Shown one piece after another: positions 22,855 to 32,113 of a DNA stretch of 64,000 nt. The stretch is from the NCBI GenBank assembly GCA_947683625.1, contig CANTUR010000423.1, positions 372,001 to 436,000 on the forward strand. Reading direction: 5' to 3'. Position 1 is the first letter of the stretch; each line of letters opens with the position of its first letter. The notes beneath the pieces were generated by a model. It ran no database searches, was not told the origin of the DNA, and saw only the letters and a program-made list of their open reading frames with translations. The translations under genes were made by a program, and so were the position numbers. The stretch comes from Mallotus nudiflorus. Taxonomy: Eukaryota > Streptophyta > Magnoliopsida > Malpighiales > Euphorbiaceae.

Positions 22855-25200
22855 TGTCATGACCTGAACCCAGAGGTACGTGATCAGCACTAGGAAATGA
22901 AACACAAAAATGCAACTGAAACTCGTAGTAAGGCTTGAAAATTTTTCGCAAATAAATAACAATCACTTGACAATAATATCATGGATAAAATCATTAATAT
23001 CAAATATATAAGTCATTACTCCATTACAACAATATTTCAACACAATACAATCCCATAATATCAATAACATAAGTTTCATAATCAACTATTGCGATATCTA
23101 GAATTCAATTACATAATGTTCAAATCAAATGGACATACATAATGCAGCCCGTGAAGAAGAAACCCGGCGCAAATGACGACCAGTACTAAGTTGACTGTGA
23201 GGTCCTGAAAAAAATAGATTGAGGGGAATCAGACCTCACTGAGTGAATTAATTTTATAAAATGCATGCTAGTTTGAAAACATTTGTTAAAACCCTTTTTG
23301 AAAATAAAAATAAAATAAAATAATGTAAATATAAATATTGAAAATCAATTACTTTAATATAAAACTCTAGTACAAAATCATATAAATTTATTATTTAGTG
23401 GAAAATCTGGTAGAACACCTAGACCATCAAATTCTAATAGTCACTTGCCTCACTTATTACAATTGTCTATTAGTCCTAAAGAGCAAGCTCGACCAGGGTC
23501 TAGCCAAAGTCTCTTATTCTAAATGATCACTGGCGCCCAGAGAGTATGCTTGACTAGGGTTCAACCAGTATCATACCTCTGCTCAAAGAGCAAGCTAAAC
23601 CAGGGCTTAACAATAACCACATATCTACCCAAAGAGCAAAGTTCAACCAGGGCTCTCATTTCACAAATCTTGTCCATGGAGTAAGGCTCAACCAGGGCTC
23701 ACAAGTTAATCAATGGCCATATAAATAATCATTACTGATGTGCACGCAGTCTTGGTGACACCCACCATGGAGCACGTTCTACCATTATTTCCAAATCATT
23801 TAAATCATAATAAATAAAATAAAATAACATAAACAAATAAAGTGAAATAAAACAAATTCCGTAAAACATTCTTCAATTATTATTCATGATAAATAAAGAA
23901 ATAATCATGCATGTAGTAATATAAATAAATTTATAAATAATTCAAATAATCATTTCATTATTATTTAAATCATATGAAAATATAATCAAAACCATCGTAA
24001 CAAACATTCTATAAAATCGACTCACAGGTTGAGCATACTGGGCAACGCGTCCTCTGTTGTCCAAATGCTACAGCTATGGTCCCAAAGTTCTTAGACATAA
24101 ATAATATTTATTTAAAATATGCTTATATAAATAAATTTATAAAATTCTCAAAATTTAATAAAATCATGAGATGATGAGGTTGACTCAATCTAAGACACAA
24201 TGTTATACAAACTCAGAATTTACACATACTGATGTCACGTTTTACGATAAATCTATCAAAAATTTGACAGAGTCTCCTATGTAAAATGAACATCTCTCGA
24301 CCAAAATAGAGACATTCTTGCATAAAAACAACACTTCTAGCAGTCTCACAACTCAATAACTCAAGTTAGGCCCCACACTACACTTATACCCAATCAAGAA
24401 CCACAATTCACAACATATATAAAAATAATATAATATTCTCAAATCACCAAAATATATCACAAAAATATTAAAGAAATTATTTTTCAAATAAATAATAAAA
24501 TTTCTAATTTATAAATAACATTTTGCTAATAAAATCTGTTAATGGAATAAAATTCCATTTCATAATTAAATTAGCAAAAATTGTAAATAATTATCAAAAT
24601 CACTCAATTATATCATAAAAATAATAAAATGCTCATTTAAGCTCAAAAATAATAAATAATTCATTATTCATTTATTTTCCAAAATTACCACTAGTGAACT
24701 AATAATTGAAAATTAATTATAAAAATTATTTTTATACTTTTATTATTTAAAAATAGTCTAAAATAGAATAATTAACAACAATTTTAATTAAAGTTAAATA
24801 ATTGATTAATTTCCAACAATTTCTCAAAAATACATATTTATACATAAACTTTAAAAATTCATATCTTAAATTCTAAAATTAATCTCACAAAACTTCCTTC
24901 ACAAATTTTAATCTACATGATTTATAGGACTTAATAAAAATATAAAAATTACTCGACCTGGGACTGTCCAGAATAGTGACCTCAATAGTACTCGACGCTA
25001 GAAAAATTTGAAAAATTAAATAAAAATCACAGTGAGCAAAATCATAACCTCTAGATCATTTCATCTGAAAGAAACTATATCTAATAAAATCGAATCAAAA
25101 CTTAATTTAACAAAATTAACTAAAAATAACCTAAAATCAATTACTCAAAATTGAGAGACTTACTGGAGTTAAAATTCAAAATTGATGGAGGGTTTTTGAA
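22855..25200. repeat. LTR-like element starting TGTCATGACC (right end not found)
   Basis: It begins TGTCATGACCTGAACCC and shares its opening layout, including GTGATCAGCACTAGG and ACTCGTAGTAAGGCT, with the LTR-like start at 63785 (GACCGGCGCTAGG, ACCCGTAGCAAGCCT). No coding domain is visible. It contains a short tandem repeat at 23478-23705. The right limit is an estimate. Confidence 0.5.
23478..23705. repeat. Degenerate tandem repeat of about 45-60 bp
   Basis: Five imperfect units share AGAGCAAGCTCGACCAGGG or close variants at about 23480, 23535, 23585, 23630 and 23680. It lies within the LTR-like element. Confidence 0.7.
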
Positions 25201-25293
25201 ACCTAAAGGACAAAGAGCATTTTGAAACCACTGATGAGTCTTGGAGTGTCCTTATTTCTTGTTCTTTGTTACAAAAATAAATGTTGAGAAAAG

Positions 25294-25295
<2 letters not shown>

Positions 25296-25333
<38 letters not shown>
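25296..25333. repeat. AAT microsatellite
   Basis: About twelve consecutive AAT units next to the foldback element. Confidence 0.95.
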
Positions 25334-25334
25334 G

Positions 25335-26148
25335 GAATAACCCATATTTTGACCCCTACACTTTTTTTTTCAATTTACCCCTTCACTTTTATTTGTATAA
25401 ATTTAATTCTCGCACTTTAATTTTTGTTCACATTAAACCCTTATACTTTTATTAACTTCTTTAATAAATATAATTCTGAAAATTTTCATCAACTATGTTA
25501 TAAGTTAATTATTTAGATTTTATTTTAAATATAAAGATTCTAAAAATACTATTAAATGCCAAATTCTTTTATCAATATTAAATGTAAATTATATAATTGT
25601 AATTTATTAGTTAACAAAAATTGTATCTAATATAATAAAAATAAAAACTTAAGCAAAATTCTACTAAAATTTATTTTAATCTATTCTAAATAAATAATTT
25701 AATAGAATTTTTTTAGATACAATTTTTGTTAAATAAAATACAATTTTTGTTAGATACTAAATAATTTTAGTAGAATATTGCTTAAGTTTTTATTTTTATA
25801 ATATTATATACAAATTTTGTTAACCAATAAATTAAAATTACATAATTAAAATTTAATTTTCATAAGAGTATTTGGCATTTAAAACTATTTTTATAATCTT
25901 TATATTAAAAATAAAATATAAGTAATTAAATTATAACATTGTTGAAGAAAATTTTAGAATTATATTTTTATTGAAGGGATTAATCTTGCTAAAATAAAAG
26001 TAAAAGTATTTAATGTTTACAAAAATAAAAGTATAAGGGGTTAATGTAAATAAAAATAAAAGTGAAGGGAGTCAATCAAGACAAAATAAAAGTGAATAGA
26101 GTAAATCAAGAAAAAAATAAAAGTGCGGGGTAAAATATGGATTATTTC
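25335..26148. mobile_element. Foldback (long inverted repeat) element, 814 bp
   Basis: The two halves are inverted copies for almost the whole length. The left end GAATAACCCATATTTTGACC matches the complement of the right end (GAAATAATCCATATTTTACC). Inner pieces such as AAAACTTAAGCAAAATTCTA and its complement near 25770 also pair, with the centre near 25720. It contains repeated phrases of the type CACTTTTATTT. No coding capacity. The flanking AAT-type DNA makes a target duplication unreadable. Confidence 0.75.
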
Positions 26149-26166
26149 TAATAATAATGATTAAGA

Positions 26167-26174
26167 TTAAAAAA
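26167..26174. repeat. 8-bp target-site duplication of the MULE, left (TTAAAAAA)
   Basis: TTAAAAAA precedes the left TIR and recurs directly after the right TIR at 31626-31633. MULEs usually duplicate 8-10 bp. Confidence 0.65.
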
Positions 26175-26270
26175 GGGCAAAGGTTCACTTTTATCCCTTA
26201 CGTTTTTAGTGAGGCTTAAATAAACTAGGGTTTTCCCTTTTTGGTCCATTTAAGCCCCTTGTTAATGGAA
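26175..26270 (+). repeat. Left TIR of the MULE
   Basis: It matches the complement of 31510-31625 over about 95 bp with substitutions and one gap. The most similar part is the outer 55 bp. Confidence 0.85.
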
Positions 26271-26704
26271 GGGAAATTTAACAAGCAAACTGTCGTCAGA
26301 AAGGCATGTGATGTGGCTGACATGTAAAAAAAACTTGACCCCACACCAGCCACGTTAGAAAGCCATTCATGTAAAGGAAATATTTTTGGCGCTACCTTCA
26401 TAAATTCTTTAACCACTCCATATGCATATTGAAGAGCAATAAAAAATCCCCATTGGCTCTTCTCTTTAACCCTAAAAAGCCATTGATTAATTGATTCCTT
26501 ATTAGATTTGTGAAAAAATTTTGAGATCAAAGAAAGATATTAGTGACTATCGAAGATTTTTTATACTATTGGTGGTTAAAGAAAGAGGAGGTAAGCTGTT
26601 AGCATTTTCTTTGATTTGCATGTTGAAAGTTTTGTTTTTGAAGTGGTGTTTTATGTCATTTATTTAACTTGCTTGTTTTTTATGCTGATTTCTAATGTTC
26701 ATAG

Positions 26705-29340
26705 TGCAAAATTGACAACTATTGTGAATCTTGTGTTTCATTTTGGGTGTAAATGGAAGTGGATAGAGGATAGGCTTAAATACAGTGATGGTGATATTGA
26801 GGTGTTGTATGATTTTGATGTTGATTATTTGTGTTACGGTGATCTGTTACATAGATATAAAAATATATATGGGTTTAAAACAATAAAGAATATTTTTGTC
26901 TGTGAACCTATAAGAGTAATGAAAGATGGACTATTTATAATACATGATGATAACACAATTAAAAGGGTCTTAAATTGCATAAATAAATACTTTTGGGTGG
27001 CAGACATTGATTTTTTTGCTGATAATAAGGTTGATGAACCCTTGTTTGCCCCTCAAGTTTCAAAGATTAGGTAGGATAAAGGTGAAACTTGTGATGTTAA
27101 TGTTGGCAATGTGGAATTAAACACATATGAGAATAGTAATTTAGAAACACAAAATAAGAATAAGGTTAATGTTGAGGGTGAGGGTGCAAATAACATTAAT
27201 ATTAGTACTTAATGTTCATATACTAATTTGCACAGTGCTGTGGGGTCTAATAGAATAGAGTAGACATATCAAACAACTCCAACTACTTTTAAAACAACAG
27301 ACCAAAGAGAGGGTCCAAGCACATACTGTAGAAGAGGATAAGGCATGTATATTTATATGACTCCTGAAGGATATGTCAGTGAAGAAGAGGTTAAGAATCA
27401 AAATGCAGAATATGATGATTAAGAACTGAGTTCTTCAGAGTCTAATAGTGAATAAGACAATACAACTGCACCTCAGGAAAGGGTTAGATATGATGGCACT
27501 AATGGGGAAGGTTATTTCTTGTTTGGAATGACTTTTGCTAATGCTGATGAAGTAAAGGTTGCCATCACCAAGTATGCAGTGTGTTTTGGCTTCAAACTGA
27601 AGCTAAATCCCAATAAGCATAACAGAATTATTGTAAAATATTTTAATAAAGCTGGATGTCCCTTTATGATGAGGATCTTGAAAGATGGCAGAAATCCTGG
27701 ATTATCAATCAAAACTTTAAAGGTAGATTATGCTTGCTTTAGACATTTTACCATACCAAGTGCAAGTGCCAAATTCCTTACCATGCACTTCAAGGCAAGG
27801 ATTTATAATAATCTAACCTTCAAAGTGAAGGACATGATGACAAAAGCTGAGGAACAACTCAAAATCAATGTCAGTGAACAGAAGTGTAAACAGGCTAAAA
27901 GAATGATTATACAAGAAATAGATGACTCATTTAGGATACAATTTTAGCACTTAGAGGCATATGCACTTGCCTTGAAAACCAGTAACCCAAGGACATTAAC
28001 TGAGATCAAATTATGCAAGGAAGCACTTCAAAATGGTAGAAAGGTATTCAGAATGATATTCATTTTGCTTCCATGCATTGAAAAATGGGTGGAAAGCTAG
28101 TTATAGGCCCATTTTAGGCTTTGATGGATGCTTCCTAAAGGGTGTATGCAGAGGCCAGTTGTTGAGTGTTGTGGAGCTTGATGGTGATGATTAAATGCTA
28201 CTTATAGCTTGGACCATTGTGGGAAAGGAAAACAAAAATAGTTGGAGATGGTTCATAGCTTGGTTACATCAAGAGCTTAGACTTGGAGATGGCTCGCATT
28301 TGACTGTAATAAGTAATATGCAAAAGGTATTCATAAATTTAAATTAGCAATTTCATTTATTTTTTCTATTATGAACAAGTTATATTTTAGTTATAATTAA
28401 ATTTTTATTGTCTTTTATAGGGATTAATCGATGTTATAAAGGTTTTGCTTCCTCAAGCAGAGCACAGGTGGTATGCAAGGCACATTTATTCAAACTTAAG
28501 TAAAAAATGGACAGGTGGAGAACTAAAGAAGAAATTTTTTGTTTATGCTTGGAGAAAATTTGAGGAAGAGTTCAAAGATAATCTTAGAGTTGTCACAAAA
28601 GGCGGCTAAGGGACTTATTTATTATCTATCCCAAACATGATGCAGAGCTTACTTTAGCTCTAGAAGAAAAATAATGTGTGTTGACAATAACTTCACTGAG
28701 TCACTTAACTCTTGGATTTTAGCTATAAGAGAGAAGCTTATTATTAGTATGTTGGAGGACATTAGGCTGCTTTGCATGAACAAAATTAAAGAGAATAAGA
28801 AATTAGCTGATAGATGCATCAATGAATGGAAAACTTTTTGTATGTAAAGGTTTCAAGATTAAAAGGACAGCTATTGTGGATGCAAAGTTATATTCAATGG
28901 TGTTAATGGTTATGAGATAGGGGAAGTGCAGGATAAGCATACATTGTTGTTAGATAAGGAGGTGTGCACTTGTAAAGCATGAGAACTCACAGGAATCCCA
29001 TGCTCCTATGCAATTTATGCTCTTTATCACTTAAAGATTGATCCAATAACTAAGATATGTAAGTGGTATCATAAGTCACTTTATTTATCAACATATGAGA
29101 AGCCCATTCAACCAGTTCCAAGCCCAAGATTTTATAAATTAGATCAATTTTAGCTTATTGAACCTCCACCCTTACTAAAATTGGTTGGCAGACTTAGGAA
29201 ACAAAGGGTTCAACAAGCTCATGAACCCTTAAATCTTGGACAATGAGCTGGCAAACTGTCAAAGAAAGGGACAACTCAATTATGTGGTTTATGCCATAAA
29301 GAAGGTCACAATAGAAAGACCTGTAAGAATAAAGGGAATC
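26705..29340 (+). pseudogene. MULE transposase pseudogene (PB1-like, MuDR, transposase, SWIM, zinc knuckle)
   Basis: Domains in order: a PB1-like N-terminal domain at 26705-26960 (VFHFGCKWKWIEDRLKYSDG, DVDYL.Y.DLL), an acidic linker, the MuDR DNA-binding domain at about 27513-27770 (FANADEVKVAITKYAV ... KAGCPF), the MULE transposase core from about 28120 (FDGCFLKG), and a SWIM finger at about 28960-29011 (CTCKA.ELTGIPCSYA). A CCHC knuckle ends it at 29283-29324 (CGLCHKEGHNRKTC). An intron at 28327-28420 keeps GT-AG. At least five in-frame stops and a frameshift near 28070 kill it. The second catalytic position reads SNMQKG where SDMQKG is expected, and the SWIM histidine is a tyrosine. It would have cut and joined the element ends. 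Confidence 0.88.
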
Positions 29341-30560
29341 AAGTTCATTTTATTTATTTAGACATTAATTTCACTTGGACTTATGTATTTAGTCAATTTC
29401 ACAATCTGGTTGTTTACATTTTGAAAAGCTAGTTATAATCATTTACTTTAAAAATAATTTTATCTTCTATATTATAATCAACTGACACTATAACTGAAGG
29501 TGTAAGTAGAAATTGTCAGGGCATTAATGAGGTTGTTGTTGATAAAGTGATTGGAAGGGTAAATATGCCTGAAGGAGTTATTTTATATCAGGGACTTGAC
29601 AAGGGGAAGCAAATAGAGGGTAGAGAGGGGCCTAACAAGGGCAAGTAACCATATGTAGAGAGAGTGTCAGATTTTCCATAAATGGGAGAGGTGGACAATG
29701 TGGCCATGGACTTTTGATTAATGACATGATAGGGTCTTCAATTTTTAATGTGAGTTTGATAATTTTGATTTCCTGTGTTGTTATTGGTGTGTTAGTTGTT
29801 ATGTAGGGTGTAATTTGGGTGTTTTGTTGTTGGTCAGTATTGGCTGTTAAGTTTTTTGTTATATTATTAGTGTGTTAGCTTCTAGCAATTGTTAATATAG
29901 TGTCAAATTTTATTTCATTTTGGTTGTTTAGCTTGGACATGAGTCAAATAGGGTAATTTCATTAGGTGTAAGCATAAGTGAGTCAGTCCCGTCTGCTGAT
30001 CCACATACGAAATTTCTAGTCCTAAATGAGAGAGATTTAAGAAGGAAGAAGGTCACAACTAAGGCAATTGCAGTTAGGAAGATCAAGTTTAGTGGAGTTG
30101 GGTCAGCTATTTCACAGCCAACTTATCTCCTATACTAAGCCCTCGGTTTACAATGGTAAGGTGTAGATGCAATTATAACTATAGACAGTTGTAAGTTGAG
30201 ACAGAAATGAGGTAGAGGAAAATTGTAAAAATTGGTGGTTCGGTTTTGAAGGACTGAGACTGCACAAATATTTTCTACTAGTGGATCAATTTCTTGTTGT
30301 ATTTTTTGATGCTGATAGACAGTTTAGGAGTGCAAAAATGATACAATTTATAAGTTGCACATATTTTGGTATACTTTTTTGCCATACAACAAATGTCCAA
30401 GTTTTGCTTCTTGTTTTAAGGATCAAAATATTGACATTTTTTATACTATCGGGAATCCTTTATTGTTATAGTACCAAAAAGGTTTATTTAACTACTGAAA
30501 CTTTATTAATTTCAAGCGAACTATTGCAAAATGAAGTTCAATATTATTAGTCATCTCTAT
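29341..30560. other. MULE 3' part of the transposase gene, weakly coding
   Basis: Between the zinc knuckle and the GRF gene there are short + strand coding-like pieces (for example EGPNKGK near 29630 and SLGVSISESVPSADPHTK near 29965-30010) with intron-like AT-rich sequence between. They fit the variable C-terminal tail of MULE transposases but carry no recognisable domain. Confidence 0.4.
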
Positions 30561-30747
30561 TGTATTTTAGGACTATTTTTAAAGAAGCAGCTCAATAGTC
30601 AATAAGGTCATATATTGCACCAAAAAAAAAAAGTCTTACAATGAAATTAACTAGCAAGGCACATCGACTAAAGTACCACTTCACAATCACTAAAAAACCT
30701 TGCTTATACATAAGCTAACAAATGATGAACAAAACTAAGAAAATACA

Positions 30748-31300
30748 TCATGAAACAACAATAACATAAATTGCTATTGTCATCTTCTTTTTACATCTTA
30801 TTAATTCTTCAAGGGTTTCTTTCGTCAGTCTTCTCAAATTATGCCAAACTTCTGCAATTATAGCATTAACCTCACTATAACTCGGTCCTCCCCTGCTTCT
30901 CTTAAATGCCTTCAGTTGACTATTTTCTGCTTTAAGTATTTTGTTCTCAATCTTTAAATGGTTAATAATATCCCTACTTCTACCATTAATAGCCTTATCA
31001 TGCCACTGAAAAAAGCCATAATTATTTCCCTGACACAAAAATTGTCATTATTATGCATTACATCCTTAGTTTTTAGAAATATAAATATAATCATCAAAAG
31101 AAAAAGAAATTCTCAATCCAACTTACCTTGTAATTTCAATAGCCATAAAACCTTCGCCTAAGGTTATTCTCAATCCACAATGTCCATCTGGGTGCTTTTG
31201 TTTGACAATGGCAGTAGATTGGAGGTCCTTCATAATCCATCTCAAAATTATTTCACCTTGACCTTGTCGATCTTGATAATGATGACATAGATGAAGCCAT
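30748..31300 (-). pseudogene. GRF-type zinc-finger gene carried by the MULE (two exons, decayed)
   Basis: On the - strand, exon 1 (31300-31127) starts MASSMSSLSRSTRSR and contains IYCHCQTKAPRWTLWIENN then RRRFYG. A GTAAGT donor and a CAG acceptor join it in phase to exon 2 (31029-30748), which continues GNNYGFFQWHDK and then a leucine/lysine helix likely to form a coiled coil. The C.C ... FY.C ... CGFF.W.D pattern is the GRF zinc finger, a nucleic-acid-binding fold. Two of the four expected cysteines are tyrosines, and there are two in-frame stops in exon 1, all explainable by transitions. The length would be about 151 aa. Its position, convergent with the transposase, recalls the mudrA/mudrB layout of maize MuDR. 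No sequence relation to mudrB is claimed. Confidence 0.75.
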
Positions 31301-31509
31301 TGTTGCTTAATATCTTCCTTTGCTTGAGATTTCTTTGTTTTTTTCTAGGGTTAAACTGCTATTTTTTTTAACAAAGGTTTAACTACTATTTTGATACTCC
31401 ATTTTATGAACTCGTCGACCTCTAACTTTTCTATTGACAGGGAAGAAGATGCAATTTAACGGCCATGTCACCAAATGATATAATAGAACCAAATACCATT
31501 TGTCCAGCT

Positions 31510-31625
31510 AGGCAACAAGGAACTTAAATGGACTAAAAAGGGCCTAATTTATTTGAGTCTAAAATACAATGGGGGCTTATTTGAGCCTCGCTAAAAACGT
31601 AAGGGGCAAAAATGAACTTTTGCCC
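31510..31625 (-). repeat. Right TIR of the MULE
   Basis: Inverted partner of 26175-26270. It contains an extra segment of about 27 bp that repeats part of the TIR (TTATTTGAG motif twice). Confidence 0.85.
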
Positions 31626-31633
31626 TTAAAAAA
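31626..31633. repeat. 8-bp target-site duplication of the MULE, right (TTAAAAAA)
   Basis: Identical to 26167-26174. Confidence 0.65.
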
Positions 31634-32085
31634 AGACACTCGAAACCTTTGACCAATCCGACCCGAAAATCTGCGAGCCGCTCCGCTGTGGAAGAAACAA
31701 AGATTTTGCAATTGACCAAACGCTTCAGATCTTCCCTTTTGCTCGTCACGTAACTCTGCTCAGGTTCTCTTTTACCATTCTTTTTTCTTTATTATTATTT
31801 TTTAATCTTTTTTTTTTTTTTACTCTTTTTCAGGTTTTAGATTCTGAATACGAAATCCTGACACTTTCTTTCTTCAGTCTCTTATCTGTTTTTTTTTGAA
31901 TTCTTCTCGGCTGTGATGTTAGGGTTTTAATTGAGCTTTGCTAGGGTTTTACCAGCTTAAAAATTACTTTTAGGGTTTTGCTTTTCATGCATTAGATTAC
32001 TCACTGAGGATTAAAAAAAGTGAAAAAAAAAGCTTTTAAATTTTTGCAGCACCAGTACTTTGATGCGAATTCTGAAGAAGGCAGC
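31634..32085 (+). promoter_or_regulatory. HDA15: HDA15 proximal promoter and 5'UTR with an intron
   Basis: The DNA here is less AT-rich than its surroundings. A GTTCTC donor after CTGCTCAG (exon end 31763) and a TTTTTGCAG acceptor (next exon 32050) define a probable 5'UTR intron at 31764-32049 that is T-rich, as plant introns are. The transcription start is not visible but must lie within about 130 bp of the MULE end, or inside the MULE. Confidence 0.6.
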
Positions 32086-32113
32086 ATGGTCTCTGAAGCA
32101 AATCGTATGTTGA
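32063..32113 (+). promoter_or_regulatory. Upstream ORF overlapping the HDA15 start
   Basis: An ATG at 32063 in the predicted leader opens a 16-codon frame that ends TGA at 32111-32113. It is out of frame with, and overlaps, the main ATG at 32086. Such an upstream ORF usually lowers translation of the main frame. It matters only if the leader is spliced as predicted. Confidence 0.45.

Larger units (their letters stand above)
26175..31625 (+). mobile_element. Mutator-like element (MULE) with long TIRs and two convergent genes
   Basis: The ends are GGGCAAAGGTTCA and the complement of TGAACTTTTGCCC. The inverted repeat continues for about 100 bp, sharing CCTTACGTTTTTAG and GTCCATTTAAG, with a gap of about 27 bp in one arm. 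Inside are a + strand MULE transposase pseudogene (26705-29340, with further exon-like sequence to about 30140) and a - strand GRF zinc-finger gene (30748-31300). The two are convergent. The element is flanked by TTAAAAAA and sits immediately upstream of HDA15. Both genes carry stops, so the copy is not autonomous now. Confidence 0.9.

Noticed and set aside
26225..26530. - strand open frame of 101 codons at the left end of the MULE
   Set aside because: It overlaps the TIR, has no recognisable domain, and the strand carries no supporting splice or promoter signals.
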